Counted from the stretch's first letter, positions 23,912 to 33,764 are shown. The stretch is 64,000 nt of DNA from an uncultured Prevotella sp. (GCA_946183415.1 CAMHAM010000011.1:21158-85157), one strand, 5' to 3'. The notes: a model not told the origin generated them from the sequence alone. Program-made: numbers and translations.

Positions 23912-24310
23912 ATGAAATATATCTTTGAAACCCGCATGGAAGTTCGCGACTACGAATGCGACATCGAAGGCATCGTCAACAATGCCAACTACCTGCACTA
24001 TGCTGAGCATACCCGTCATCTGTTTCTTCGCAGTCTGGGCGTCAGCTTTGCCGCACTCCACGAACAAGGTATCGATGCCGTCGTTCACAGCATGAAACTG
24101 CAGTATAAAGTTCCCCTGCGCTGCGATGATGAGTTTATCTCGCGCCTGAACCTCAAGAAAGACGGTCTCAAGTACCTCTTCTATCAGGATATCTATCGTG
24201 CCAGCGACGAAACACTCTGTTTCCGTGCCACGGTGGAACTCGTCTGTCTGATCAACGGTCGACTTGGCAACAGTACGGAATACGACGAAGCCTTCAAAGA
24301 CTTTATCTGA
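23912..24310 (+). CDS. Acyl-CoA thioesterase, hotdog fold (4HBT/YbgC-like)
   Basis: 132 aa, the usual length of the family. The motif RDYECDIEGIVNNANYLHYAEHTRH (shown in part) matches the 4HBT signature with its catalytic Asp followed by GIVNN and a conserved Glu. Cytosolic hydrolase of short or medium acyl-CoA thioesters. It is the third gene of the fur-HAD-thioesterase run. Confident on family, not on substrate. Confidence 0.88.
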   Translation: MKYIFETRMEVRDYECDIEGIVNNANYLHYAEHTRHLFLRSLGVSFAALHEQGIDAVVHSMKLQYKVPLRCDDEFISRLNLKKDGLKYLFYQDIYRASDETLCFRATVELVCLINGRLGNSTEYDEAFKDFI

Positions 24311-24351
24311 CCTTCAAAGAAAAGAAAGAATGCGTTAGAAATATCTGACTA

Positions 24352-27252
24352 ATGACACGTAAGTCGACATTGCTATTCATGATTGCCTTGGTTCTCACTC
24401 TGGGAATCCGGGCGCAGCGTATACCTCTGAGAATCATGTCACAGACACCTGTGGCTGGTATTGAAGAGGCACGTAGCCTGATGTTCGACCATTATGGTGT
24501 CATGTGGGTGGGAACAGATCAGGGATTCCGTTCCTTCGACGGCTATAACTTCAATACTTATCGCAGTGACGCCTATTCACCAGGCATTCTGCCGAATAAC
24601 TATGTCCGCACGATGACAGAAGACCAGCACGACCAATTATGGATAGGTACGCGCGACGGACTGGCCTGTTATAATCGAAGGAAAGGAACCTTCAAGACCT
24701 ACCATCTTCGTAACGAACGGGCACGACTGATCAACACCCTCTTTACCGCCAGCGATGGTACAGTCTGGGCTGGCACTAACGCTGGAGCCTCACGCTATGA
24801 TGCGGAAAAAGACGACTTTATCGATATTGATCTGCCCAATGCTGTTATCGCCTTTGCTGAGGATAGCCACCATCACCTTTATATAGGTACATGGGAAGGA
24901 GGACTCATCCGCCTTGACAAGCAGAGCGGCAAGATGGTACACTATGCCCGCATGAACGAGCGCAACACGGCCTCACAGTTGCTGATAGACAGCAGAGGGC
25001 GTCTTTGGGTTGGCACTTGGGAACATGGTATCGTACGTCTTGACCATCCTGAGAACGAAGCTGACCCCGGTATGCACAAGATCAACGAGGGGCGTCGCGA
25101 CTTCCGCACCTTCCATCGCTTGGTGGAAGATTCCCTGAGTCATGCTGTCTGGGGGTGCTGCATAGAAGGTCTGACACGCGTGGACTTCGACAATGAGGCA
25201 GACGTGGAGAACTATCCCATCCTCACGTTCTGTTACGATATGTTGGCAGACAACATGGGCAACCTATGGGTTCTCACCCGTAACAACGGCATCGTTCACC
25301 TCAGTACGAAGCCTTCCCCCTTCCGTTACTTCCATTTGAATCCTGCAGGACAGGAATTGCCTGTGAATCGCATCCAATCTATCTTTACCCACGATGGGCA
25401 TCGTTTCTGGCTTGGCCTACAGCCCTACGGACTGGCGCTATATGACCGTGATACCAACCACGTGCTTTACAACAAAGACATCCCTGGATTCAGTGCCATG
25501 ACAGGTGCCGATCCCATTCATGTGCAGACCATCTCAGCCTTCCAGGAATTACCCAATCATACATTGTGGATTGCCAGTTCACGAGGCATTATTATCTACC
25601 GCGATGGTGAACAGGCACGCCTGTTACCACGAAATGCAACTCCTTTTATCGTCGACGGTGAAGTCAAGAGTTTCCACAAGTTGTCTGATGGCGCAGTGCT
25701 GGTCGGGTTGAGCAATGGCGTGGGGATTGCCTTCTCAGAGACGAAGGGGCGTATGCTGAAATTGTCAGAGGAGGGGCGCGACTTCAGTTATGGCGATGTC
25801 CTTTCCATCATGGAGGATCATCAGCATCAGATATGGATTGCCACTGAGGGCGAGGGCATTATCCGCATCAGTGGAAATGTCAGTAAGCCAGATGCATATA
25901 CTTGTCACCAGTATGCACCAGTCAATAAGAATTATCCGATTGACGAGGCTACAGCCTGCTATGAGGATAGCGAGCACCGCCTTTGGGCTATCTCTGGCAG
26001 TGGAGGGCTCTTCCTCTACAACGAAGAGGAAGATTCTTTCGAGCCTGTCAATCATCGTTTCCACATAGGCTTGGGCAGTATCTATTCGATTGTAGGCGAC
26101 GAGAAAGGCTACATCTGGCTCTCGACAGACAAAGGTCTGATGCGACTGAGTTTTACGGAAGACGAAAAAGGCCTCATCGCCACCTATGGCATCGAAGACG
26201 GTATAGAGTCGATCCGTTTCTCTGCCAATGGTTCTTTCCGTTATGGCAGCGAGCTTCTTTTTGGCAGCGCCGATGGTTTCTTCTCCTTCGAGCCTGCGAA
26301 ACTCTACTTGGGTTCCGACCTTCGCAAACCCAAGGCGCTCAGTGCAACGCTGGCTGTCTCTGAATTACTGATCGACGATCATCCCTATGCTTGGCTTGAT
26401 TCGGCGAGTCGTAGCCAGATCTCCAAGTGCCAGCCTTTCTTCACGCGCAAGATCAGGATTCCCTCAAATGTCAAGAAGTTCGCTGTTGGCTTCTCGCTCC
26501 TGACCTACCAGAATCAGGAACAATGCAGATATGCCTATCTGCTTGAGGGCTACGACCACGATTGGCACTATGTGGATGCAGACAACCGCTGGGCATCCTA
26601 TCAGAATCTGCGCGAAGGGACTTACAGATTGAAGTTACGAGCTATCGACAGCCATGGGCAACTCGTTGAGAAGCCCGATGCCATCGAGATAGAAGTGCTG
26701 CCACCATGGTATCGCACTTGGTGGGCTTACCTTATTTATTTAGGTCTGCTTGGAGCGGCCGTTTACGGCATCAAGGAGTGGTATAAGGCTCGCGTGAACC
26801 GCCGAGCACGCCTGCAACAGCGCGTAAGCGAACTGCTTCACTATCGCGAAATGATGGTGATGAAGCAGTTTGAGGGCGCCCGTAAGGCCTTGGAGGCTGA
26901 GGAACAGCAGCACAACTCGCCCGATGAGCTCTTCTTACAGAAAGCCATCGACTGCGTGAAGCAGCATCTCGATGATGCCGATTACGATCGCGAGCAGTTT
27001 GCCTCTGATATGTGCGTCTCATCTTCCACCTTATATAATAAGATACGAGCCTTGACAGGACAAAGCATCACAGGCTTCATCAACAGCATCCGTCTGAAGG
27101 AGGCTTGCCGCATCATGCGCCAACGCCCTGACATCAAGATGACCGAGCTCTCGATGGCAGTAGGCTTTAACACGCCCAAGTATTTCACCAAGCTCTTCAA
27201 GAAAGAGTTCGACATGCTCCCCAGCGAGTGGATCAGTGAGAACGAACGTTAA
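24352..27252 (+). CDS. Membrane one-component regulator: propeller sensor plus AraC HTH, no kinase
   Basis: 966 aa. Signal peptide ends near RAQ, then two-component-regulator propeller repeats (LMFDHYGVMWVGTDQGF, DQHDQLWIGTRDGL, and others) to about 670. A Y_Y_Y domain follows (ECRYAYLLEGYDHDWHYVD region, about 725-785), one membrane helix (WWAYLIYLGLLGAAVYGI, about 795), a coiled coil, and a C-terminal AraC-type HTH (about 870-960, ending MLPSEWISE). Unlike the hybrid two-component protein at 43263, it has no HisKA, HATPase or receiver. It probably senses a periplasmic glycan fragment and controls a nearby locus, the SusC/SusD operon at 28920 being the nearest candidate. Confidence 0.85.
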   Translation: MTRKSTLLFMIALVLTLGIRAQRIPLRIMSQTPVAGIEEARSLMFDHYGVMWVGTDQGFRSFDGYNFNTYRSDAYSPGILPNNYVRTMTEDQHDQLWIGTRDGLACYNRRKGTFKTYHLRNERARLINTLFTASDGTVWAGTNAGASRYDAEKDDFIDIDLPNAVIAFAEDSHHHLYIGTWEGGLIRLDKQSGKMVHYARMNERNTASQLLIDSRGRLWVGTWEHGIVRLDHPENEADPGMHKINEGRRDFRTFHRLVEDSLSHAVWGCCIEGLTRVDFDNEADVENYPILTFCYDMLADNMGNLWVLTRNNGIVHLSTKPSPFRYFHLNPAGQELPVNRIQSIFTHDGHRFWLGLQPYGLALYDRDTNHVLYNKDIPGFSAMTGADPIHVQTISAFQELPNHTLWIASSRGIIIYRDGEQARLLPRNATPFIVDGEVKSFHKLSDGAVLVGLSNGVGIAFSETKGRMLKLSEEGRDFSYGDVLSIMEDHQHQIWIATEGEGIIRISGNVSKPDAYTCHQYAPVNKNYPIDEATACYEDSEHRLWAISGSGGLFLYNEEEDSFEPVNHRFHIGLGSIYSIVGDEKGYIWLSTDKGLMRLSFTEDEKGLIATYGIEDGIESIRFSANGSFRYGSELLFGSADGFFSFEPAKLYLGSDLRKPKALSATLAVSELLIDDHPYAWLDSASRSQISKCQPFFTRKIRIPSNVKKFAVGFSLLTYQNQEQCRYAYLLEGYDHDWHYVDADNRWASYQNLREGTYRLKLRAIDSHGQLVEKPDAIEIEVLPPWYRTWWAYLIYLGLLGAAVYGIKEWYKARVNRRARLQQRVSELLHYREMMVMKQFEGARKALEAEEQQHNSPDELFLQKAIDCVKQHLDDADYDREQFASDMCVSSSTLYNKIRALTGQSITGFINSIRLKEACRIMRQRPDIKMTELSMAVGFNTPKYFTKLFKKEFDMLPSEWISENER

Positions 27253-27273
27253 ATAATCCTCCAAAAAGAAAAG

Positions 27274-28497
27274 ATGAATGACTTTTTTCTATCATTAGTA
27301 AATGTTGTTTGCGAGATGGCTCCCTACCTCCTGCTGGGATTCTTCATCGCGGGGGTGCTCCATGTGTTTGTACCGCAGAACTTCTATCGCCACTATCTGT
27401 CGAGAGGCAACAAACTGTCTGTGCTCTGGGCTGCCCTGCTGGGTATTCCCCTCCCACTCTGTTCGTGCGGCGTGATTCCTACAGCCATCGGACTGAGGAA
27501 TGAGAAGGCTTCCAAGGGAGCCGTCGCCTCATTTCTCATCGCTACACCACAGACGGGCATTGACTCCATCTTGGCTACCTTCTCGCTGATGGGTCTTGGC
27601 TTTGCCATCGTCCGGCCTGTGGCGGCTCTCATCACGGGTGTTTGCGGCGGACTGCTGGTTAACCGGCTGGTGCATGAAGATAACCCGATGGACGATACTG
27701 CCTCAGCGTGCCAGATAGAACAAGGCAACCGATTGTGGCGTGTATTGAAGTATGCTTATTACGACATGATACGCGATATTGGTCTGCGACTCGTTATCGG
27801 ACTTGTTGTAGCAGCCCTGATTCAGGTTGCCGTGCCCGATGAGTTCTTCCTGCAGTTCGGCAGTCAGCCGCTGCTACAGATACTCGTCATTCTCATCATA
27901 GCCATACCTATGTATATCTGCTCTACAGGTAGCATCCCCGTGGCAGCGGCATTGCTGATGAAGGGGCTGTCGCCTGGAGCGGCGCTGGTGATGCTGATGG
28001 CGGGACCAGCTGTCAATCTGGCCAGCATTCTCGTGGTGCATAAGGCTATGGGGCGACGTTTCACCTCTATCTATCTGCTCACCATCGTAGGCTTTGCCGT
28101 ATTTTTCGGACTGCTTCTCAATGCCTCAGGCGTCGAGCTTTACTCCATTACTGGCCACGAGGCCTGCTGTGCGATGGCATCCGCATGGCCCAGTCCGTTT
28201 AAGATTGTTTGTGCTACATTATTAACCCTTTTAATTATATTCGCTCTTATGATGAAATTTTTCAGCAAGTTTACCAACAAGCCCTTAGACCCTGATACCG
28301 TCGTTTACAGAGTAGAGGACATGCATTGCAGCCATTGCGAGGCTGCTGTGGTTCGCGCCGTCGAGAATGTGCCTGGTGTAGAGAAGGCCAAGGCCAGTGC
28401 CTCAGCAAATACCCTCACCGTCAAAGGCCCTGCTACAGAAGAAGATATCCGCAAAGCCGTTGATGGCATCGGATACACGTTCAAGGGAAGATCCTGA
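27274..28497 (+). CDS. Permease with C-terminal heavy-metal-associated domain (SO_0444-type metal efflux)
   Basis: 407 aa. Two blocks of membrane helices with the family motif PLCSCGVIPTAIGL (about residues 63-76) and a matching CSTGSIPVAAALL in the second half. A linker follows, then an HMA domain from about residue 345 (VEDMHCSHCEAAVVRAVENVPGV) with CxxC metal ligands. Inner-membrane transporter, predicted to export Cu or Zn. It lies between the propeller/AraC regulator and the SusC gene, 21 bp after the regulator, so it may share its transcript. Confidence 0.82.
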   Translation: MNDFFLSLVNVVCEMAPYLLLGFFIAGVLHVFVPQNFYRHYLSRGNKLSVLWAALLGIPLPLCSCGVIPTAIGLRNEKASKGAVASFLIATPQTGIDSILATFSLMGLGFAIVRPVAALITGVCGGLLVNRLVHEDNPMDDTASACQIEQGNRLWRVLKYAYYDMIRDIGLRLVIGLVVAALIQVAVPDEFFLQFGSQPLLQILVILIIAIPMYICSTGSIPVAAALLMKGLSPGAALVMLMAGPAVNLASILVVHKAMGRRFTSIYLLTIVGFAVFFGLLLNASGVELYSITGHEACCAMASAWPSPFKIVCATLLTLLIIFALMMKFFSKFTNKPLDPDTVVYRVEDMHCSHCEAAVVRAVENVPGVEKAKASASANTLTVKGPATEEDIRKAVDGIGYTFKGRS

Positions 28498-28534
28498 CGG
28501 CAAGGGCGCAGAGGGGACAGGAACTTCTGCGCCC

Positions 28535-28555
28535 AGTAAAAAGTTCTGGAATTAA
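28535..28555 (-). repeat. Isolated unit of the CCAG-N8-ACTATTAAT repeat family
   Basis: The 21 bases are the exact reverse complement of 3331-3351, 25 kb away, both in non-coding DNA. Confidence 0.8.
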
Positions 28556-28613
28556 ATTACGCAAACACTGGAGTCAGGCCCCAAAGTAAAGTGGGCGCTT
28601 GAGATGCGGTAGG

Positions 28614-28688
28614 GCCTCTCGCTAGGGTCAGGACCCGACAAGAAAGTCGCTCGCGACTTTACGTCGGTGCCAGACCCCAGCGAGAGGC
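28614..28688. terminator. 75-nt nested palindrome downstream of the permease gene
   Basis: Outer arms GCCTCTCGCTAGGGTC (28614-28629) and GACCCCAGCGAGAGGC (28673-28688) pair with one mismatch. Inside, AAAGTCG (28643-28649) pairs with CGACTTT (28654-28660) around CTCG. A T run follows at 28705. Confidence 0.55.
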
Positions 28689-28827
28689 AAGACTTTACTT
28701 GTTCTTTTTTAGCGAAAAGGGCATGATTTGGTGGGGGAAAGGGCTGAATATCGATGGATTGGGCGAAAATTAATGATTTGTTCCCCTCAAATAATGATAA
28801 AGAGACGTTGATTTAAATCAATAATCG

Positions 28828-28835
28828 TATCTTTG
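28828..28835 (+). promoter_or_regulatory. -7 box (TATCTTTG) of the first SusC/SusD operon
   Basis: TATCTTTG with TTG at 28808-28810 upstream; the leader to the ATG at 28920 is about 80 nt and AT-rich. Confidence 0.65.
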
Positions 28836-28919
28836 CACCCAGATTCCGCAATCGTTTGCGTAGAAATTTGGGAACTTTTTTTACTAACAATATTAACATT
28901 AACTCAAACACAGTAACAA

Positions 28920-31900
28920 ATGAAGTATGTTCATCTAACTCTTCCATCTATGAAGCTATGCTTTGCGATGGCGTTGGCAGGAGGAATCATGGCATTCCCA
29001 TTGCCGACAATGGCAGAACAGGCTGTTCAGAACGTCCAGCAGGCTGGCGTGGTGAAAGGCCAGGTAACTGACAAGAACGGTGACGGCGTGATTGGCGCTA
29101 CCGTGAAAGTGAAGGATGCACAGGCAGGTACAGTAACCGACTACAACGGAAACTTCAGCCTGAACGTGCAGAAGGCAGGTATCCTCGTGGTTAGCTACAT
29201 CGGCTACCTGACAAAAGAAATAGCCTTTACTCCAGGTCAGACACTTAACATCACCATCGAGGAAGACGCTACCGCACTCGACGAAGTGGTAGTCGTTGGT
29301 TATGGTGTTCAGAAGAAGTCGGACGTGACTGGTTCTGTCACCTCTATTAATAAGGATCGCCTGAGCAAGCTGCCAGTAACCAACGTACTGCAGGCAGTAC
29401 AGGGTGCCGCAGCTGGTGTGACCATCTCTCAGGGCTCTTCAATCCCTGGCGATGCCCCCTCAGCATTGGTACGCGGACGTAACTCTATCAACGCAGGTAC
29501 TGGTCCTTACATCGTTGTCGACGGTATCCCCATCTCGAAGAGCGGCGGTTCACTCAACGACATCAACCCTGGCGACATCGAGTCGATGGAAATTCTGAAG
29601 GATGCCTCTGCCACCGCCATCTATGGTACGAACGGTGCCAACGGTGTCATCCTGATCACCACCAAGCACGGTAAGGAAGGCAAGCCCAGCGTCAGCTACA
29701 ACGGCTATGTCGGCTTTGAGACCTTCGCCCACAAGATGGACTTCTGCGACGGTCAGCAGATTACCCAGCGCTATAAGGACTATGTGGCCCAGAACCCTGG
29801 CGAGACGATGTACAACGACTTCGTCAAGAACCAGAACGAGGCTGATGCCCAGGCTGCAGGCCGTGAAACCGACTGGCTATACGATATGGTATCGCAGACT
29901 GGTATCATCCATGACCATAACGTCACCGTCAACGGTGGTGCTGAGAAGATCAAGTACTTCATCTCCGGCGACTACATGAGCCAGAAGGGTGTACTGAAGG
30001 GCTTCAACTACAAGCGCTACTCACTCCGTATGAACATCGATGCCGACGTGACAGACTATCTGAGAATCGGTACCAACAGCTATATCGTCAGCCACAACCG
30101 TGATGGCGGCCGTGTGAACTTCATGATGGCTGAGGCTATGTCGCCTTATGGTAAGGTGTATGAGGACGATGGCAGCTATTGCATCTACCCGATGTACACT
30201 GAGAGCTTGTTCTTCAACCCGATGCGTGACATCAACCAGGATCACGAGCGCCGTCAGTGGAACATCAACCTCAACGCTTATGCAGAGCTGAACTTCGGCA
30301 ATATCTGGAAGCCTTTGACAGGTCTTACCTACAAGTTCAACTTCGGTTACTCATTCGTTCCCAAGCGCGAGAACTATTATAATGGTGCAGAGCAGAACGA
30401 TCCTAACGGCTACGGTTACATCTTCAACGCTGAGACTCAGAGCCGCACAGTGGAGAACATCCTGACCTATGCAAAGGATATCCAGAAGCACCACTTCGAC
30501 ATCACGCTGCTTTACGCTTCTTCACGCAAGAAGTATCACGACAACACGGCTACTGGCGCCAAGTTCATCAACGATGAGCTGCTGTGGCACAACCTCGGTG
30601 GCGGCGGTACACAGACTGCTAAGTCGTACACAGATCTCTATAAAACCGTTTCTCAGATGGGACGTCTGAACTACTCTTACGACAGCCGCTACCTCTTCAC
30701 CTTCACGGTACGTCGCGACGGTTCTTCAGTGTTCGGTGCCGATAACAAATACGGTACATTCCCCTCTGTAGCCCTTGGTTGGAACATCGCCAACGAGAAG
30801 TTCATGGAGAAGGCCGACTGGCTGAACAACCTGAAGCTGCGCCTCTCTTACGGTAAGGCCGGTAACGAGGCCATCGGTGTTTACGAGACCCTCGCCAAGA
30901 TGTCGAATGCTGCCCTGACAATGGACGGACAGTCGGCTACAGCCCTTTACCCCAGCAGCCGCATGGGTAACTCCGGACTGGGTTGGGAGACCACCAAGAC
31001 ATTCAACATCGGTATCGACTTCGGTTTCCTGAACAACCGCATCAACGGTAACATCGACTTCTATACATCTACGACCACCGACCTGCTGCTGCAGCGCAAC
31101 CTGCCGAAGGTTTCCGGTTACTCGAATGTATATATGAATATGGGTAAGACCGCCAACAAGGGTCTTGAAATCACCATCAACTCTAAGAACATTGTTACAA
31201 AGGACTTCACATGGGGTACTAACCTCGTATGGTCGTGGAACAAGAATGAGATCAAGGACCTCTACGGAGACGAGAAGAGCGATATCGGTAACCGTTGGTT
31301 CATCGGCGAGCCTATCAGCGTGATCTACGACTACGAGATGGTAGGTATCTGGCAGAAAGATGAGATCGATCGTGGCGACCACCTGAACTGGGATCCTCAG
31401 GCACAGCCTGGTGACGTGAAGCTGCGCGACGTGAACGGCGATGGTAAGATCGATCCTAACAACGATAAGACCATCCAGGGACAGACCACTCCGAAGTGGA
31501 TCGGTGGTTTGACCAACACCTTCACTTACAAGAACCTCTCACTGAGCATCTTTATCCAGACCGTACAGGGTCTGAAGCGTAATAACTCTCTGCTGGGTAC
31601 AGCCAGCGACGAGATGGGACGCCGCAACAGCACTACAGAAGTAGGCTACTGGACTGAGAGCAATCCCAGCAACGAGTTCCGCTCACTGAGCAAGACCTCA
31701 AACCGCTGGGGCTACGGATTCCCATGCGATGCCAGCTTCACACGTATCAAAGATGTAACACTGAGCTATCAGTTCCCTGCTCAGATTACCAATGCCCTGC
31801 GCATCAGCGCTCTGACAGTCTATGCCAGCGCACGTAACCTCGCAACCTTCACAAGCTGGAAGGGATGGGATCCTGAGGCTGACATCACTCAGCGTGGATG

Positions 31901-31967
31901 GGGTGGCTATGAGAACAACTACCCGATGACGAAGAGCTACGTATTCGGTCTTAACGTGACGTTCTAA
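28920..31967 (+). CDS. SusC-like TonB-dependent outer-membrane transporter (PUL 1)
   Basis: 1015 aa. Signal peptide ending near TMAEQ, a carboxypeptidase-regulatory-like domain (VVKGQVTDKNGDGVIGATVKV), the TonB box region (LDEVVVVGYG), the plug (LQAVQGAAAGVTI ... DIESMEILKDASATAIYGTNGANGVILITTK, shown in part) and a beta barrel ending in NVTF with terminal Phe. It imports large oligosaccharides across the outer membrane with its SusD partner. Sequence is SusC-type throughout. An ATG at 28950 is a possible alternative start. PUL 1 continues through 37925 on the same strand. Confidence 0.93.
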   Translation: MKYVHLTLPSMKLCFAMALAGGIMAFPLPTMAEQAVQNVQQAGVVKGQVTDKNGDGVIGATVKVKDAQAGTVTDYNGNFSLNVQKAGILVVSYIGYLTKEIAFTPGQTLNITIEEDATALDEVVVVGYGVQKKSDVTGSVTSINKDRLSKLPVTNVLQAVQGAAAGVTISQGSSIPGDAPSALVRGRNSINAGTGPYIVVDGIPISKSGGSLNDINPGDIESMEILKDASATAIYGTNGANGVILITTKHGKEGKPSVSYNGYVGFETFAHKMDFCDGQQITQRYKDYVAQNPGETMYNDFVKNQNEADAQAAGRETDWLYDMVSQTGIIHDHNVTVNGGAEKIKYFISGDYMSQKGVLKGFNYKRYSLRMNIDADVTDYLRIGTNSYIVSHNRDGGRVNFMMAEAMSPYGKVYEDDGSYCIYPMYTESLFFNPMRDINQDHERRQWNINLNAYAELNFGNIWKPLTGLTYKFNFGYSFVPKRENYYNGAEQNDPNGYGYIFNAETQSRTVENILTYAKDIQKHHFDITLLYASSRKKYHDNTATGAKFINDELLWHNLGGGGTQTAKSYTDLYKTVSQMGRLNYSYDSRYLFTFTVRRDGSSVFGADNKYGTFPSVALGWNIANEKFMEKADWLNNLKLRLSYGKAGNEAIGVYETLAKMSNAALTMDGQSATALYPSSRMGNSGLGWETTKTFNIGIDFGFLNNRINGNIDFYTSTTTDLLLQRNLPKVSGYSNVYMNMGKTANKGLEITINSKNIVTKDFTWGTNLVWSWNKNEIKDLYGDEKSDIGNRWFIGEPISVIYDYEMVGIWQKDEIDRGDHLNWDPQAQPGDVKLRDVNGDGKIDPNNDKTIQGQTTPKWIGGLTNTFTYKNLSLSIFIQTVQGLKRNNSLLGTASDEMGRRNSTTEVGYWTESNPSNEFRSLSKTSNRWGYGFPCDASFTRIKDVTLSYQFPAQITNALRISALTVYASARNLATFTSWKGWDPEADITQRGWGGYENNYPMTKSYVFGLNVTF

Positions 31968-32003
31968 AGGTAAAAAGGTAAAAAAGTAAAAAATGTAATG
32001 ATT
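31968..32003 (+). repeat. SusC-SusD spacer with GGTAAAAA repeats
   Basis: Spacer AGGTAAAAAGGTAAAAAAGT follows the SusC stop. The reverse-strand spacer at 40028-40053 of the second SusC/SusD pair is nearly the same. Confidence 0.6.
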
Positions 32004-33674
32004 ATGAAACTAAGAAACATTATATATTCAGTAGTTGCTGTCAGCACACTGGCTCTGACCTCATGCAGCGACAGCTACTTGGATGAGAAGATGTACTCGA
32101 ACTACGGCACAGATGTAGCCGATGTCGAGGCAAAAGTCATCGGTCTGCACTATAAGTACGCAGCCCTTTGGGGTATGTCAAGCCGCCAGGGATTCACAGG
32201 CATCTGGCAGGATGGTACCGACGTAGGTGCCCCTGGTGATACCGAAGGTGTGGAGGTTCCTTTCTTCCAGTATGGTTCGCTGAACTCTGAGAACGGTGGT
32301 GTCAGCTTCATGTGGGAGAATCTCTATAGCATCATCAACAGCGCGAACATTATCATCAACACCGAAGGCGTTGACGCAGCCGGCAAGGCTGAGGCCGAGT
32401 TCTTCCGTGCTTACGCTTACAACCTGCTCGTCACCCTCTGGGGACCTGTACCCCTCATAACTGAGAGCAAGGCTGATCCACGCACAGACTTTACCCGCAA
32501 CGCGGTTGCAGAGGTAGATGCTATCATCACATCAGACCTGAACGACGCGATTGCCAATCTGCCTGAAGTAGGCAAGACCAAGACACAGAACCGTATCAAT
32601 AAGGACTGTGCCCGCATCCTTGCCGGAGAGGCTTTCCTCCGCATGGGCAAGGCTGCCGAGGCTGAGGCTGCTGTTTCACCAGTCATCAGCGGCGGTAACT
32701 ACAAACTGATCTCTGAGCGTTATGGCAAGTATCTCGCAGAGGCTGGCGATTACTACAGTGATATGTTCCGCTGGCACAACCAGCGCCGCTCTGAGGGTAA
32801 CACCGAGGGTATCTGGGTATTCCAGATGGAGTATAACCGCGATGTGACTGGTGGAACCATCGACAACCCGCAGCAGCGCCGTAACTGGGTGGCCGCCTTC
32901 CACAAGATCGACGGCATGCAGAATGCCGACTCTCTTGGAGGTCGTGGCAACGGTCGTCTGCGCCTGAGCAACTATGTGAAGTATGGAATCTATGAGAAGG
33001 GTGATATCCGTAACTCTAACCACAATATCCGCCGCGTCCTCTACTATAACAAGCCCAACTGGAGTGGTACTGTATGGGTAAAGGATGGTTTCAAGGTTGA
33101 TGAAGGTACGGCTGGTGCTACCCAAGTCAGCGTGAAGACAGGTGACAAGGCTTACTGGACCGTAAAGGATACCCTGAACGTGATGTATCCTCACACCACC
33201 AAGTGGGGTGGCTACGACCCGACAGACGACTTTGGCTATGCTCTCGTTAAGGACTGGCCCATTATGCGTCTGGCTGATGCTTATCTGCTCCGTGCAGAGG
33301 CCCGCATCGTGCAGGGTAACACCGCCGGTGCCGCAGAGGACATCAACGTGCTGCGCGACCGTGCCTTCAAGGAGTACCGTGCTGAGAGCGGCAACGCTGA
33401 GGCCGGCAAGGTAACTGCGGCTCAGATGACGATGGACTTCCTGCTCGACGAGCGTATCCGCGAACTCGTAGGTGAGGAGAACCGCCGCTATACCCTCTGC
33501 CGTACCGGCAAGCTCGCTGACCGCGTGAAGATGATCATGGAGAACTGGGCAGAGACCACAGAGAGCAAGGCCATCACAGGCTTCGATGCCGCCAAGCACG
33601 TGCTGCTGCCTATTCCTCTGTCAGAGATCCAGCTCAACAAGGATGCTGACCTCCAGCAGAACCCTGGTTATTAA
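32004..33674 (+). CDS. SusD-like surface glycan-binding lipoprotein (PUL 1)
   Basis: 556 aa from MKLRNIIYSVV; an ATG at 31998 adds two residues. Lipobox LALTSCSDS. SusD/RagB features: early AEFFRAYAYNLLVTLWGPVPLI, a TPR-like helical scaffold, and the C-terminal MRLADAYLLRAEAR ... LLDERIRELVGEENRRY ... LLPIPLSEIQLN. It caps the SusC barrel and binds glycan at the cell surface. It directly follows SusC with a 36-bp spacer, and a clear terminator lies 56 bp after its stop. Confidence 0.93.
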   Translation: MKLRNIIYSVVAVSTLALTSCSDSYLDEKMYSNYGTDVADVEAKVIGLHYKYAALWGMSSRQGFTGIWQDGTDVGAPGDTEGVEVPFFQYGSLNSENGGVSFMWENLYSIINSANIIINTEGVDAAGKAEAEFFRAYAYNLLVTLWGPVPLITESKADPRTDFTRNAVAEVDAIITSDLNDAIANLPEVGKTKTQNRINKDCARILAGEAFLRMGKAAEAEAAVSPVISGGNYKLISERYGKYLAEAGDYYSDMFRWHNQRRSEGNTEGIWVFQMEYNRDVTGGTIDNPQQRRNWVAAFHKIDGMQNADSLGGRGNGRLRLSNYVKYGIYEKGDIRNSNHNIRRVLYYNKPNWSGTVWVKDGFKVDEGTAGATQVSVKTGDKAYWTVKDTLNVMYPHTTKWGGYDPTDDFGYALVKDWPIMRLADAYLLRAEARIVQGNTAGAAEDINVLRDRAFKEYRAESGNAEAGKVTAAQMTMDFLLDERIRELVGEENRRYTLCRTGKLADRVKMIMENWAETTESKAITGFDAAKHVLLPIPLSEIQLNKDADLQQNPGY

Positions 33675-33729
33675 GACATTTCTTTCGTTCATACATAATT
33701 AGGTTATTAGTTAGTATTTCTAAGGTGGA

Positions 33730-33764
33730 GGGGCAGTCTATGCGACGTAGGCTGCCCCTTTTTT
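33730..33764 (+). terminator. Rho-independent terminator after SusD (PUL 1)
   Basis: GGGGCAGTCT (33730-33739) pairs with AGGCTGCCCC (33749-33758, one G-T), followed by TTTTTT. It separates susCD from the downstream enzyme genes, so transcription may be attenuated there. Confidence 0.85.

Larger units (their letters stand above)
28498..28827. other. Intergenic region with nested palindromes and a 22-bp-family repeat
   Basis: No gene. Holds hairpin 28504-28534 (GGGCGCAGA/TCTGCGCCC), a 21-bp match to the repeat family (28535-28555), and a nested palindrome 28614-28688 flanked by AAGTAAAG/CTTTACTT, followed by TTCTTTTTT (28702-28710). The structure probably terminates transcription of the permease operon. 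Confidence 0.6.

Noticed and set aside
32676..33599. Long minus-strand ORF across the SusD gene
   Set aside because: The plus strand encodes a well-conserved SusD protein; the open antisense frame reflects GC-rich codon usage.
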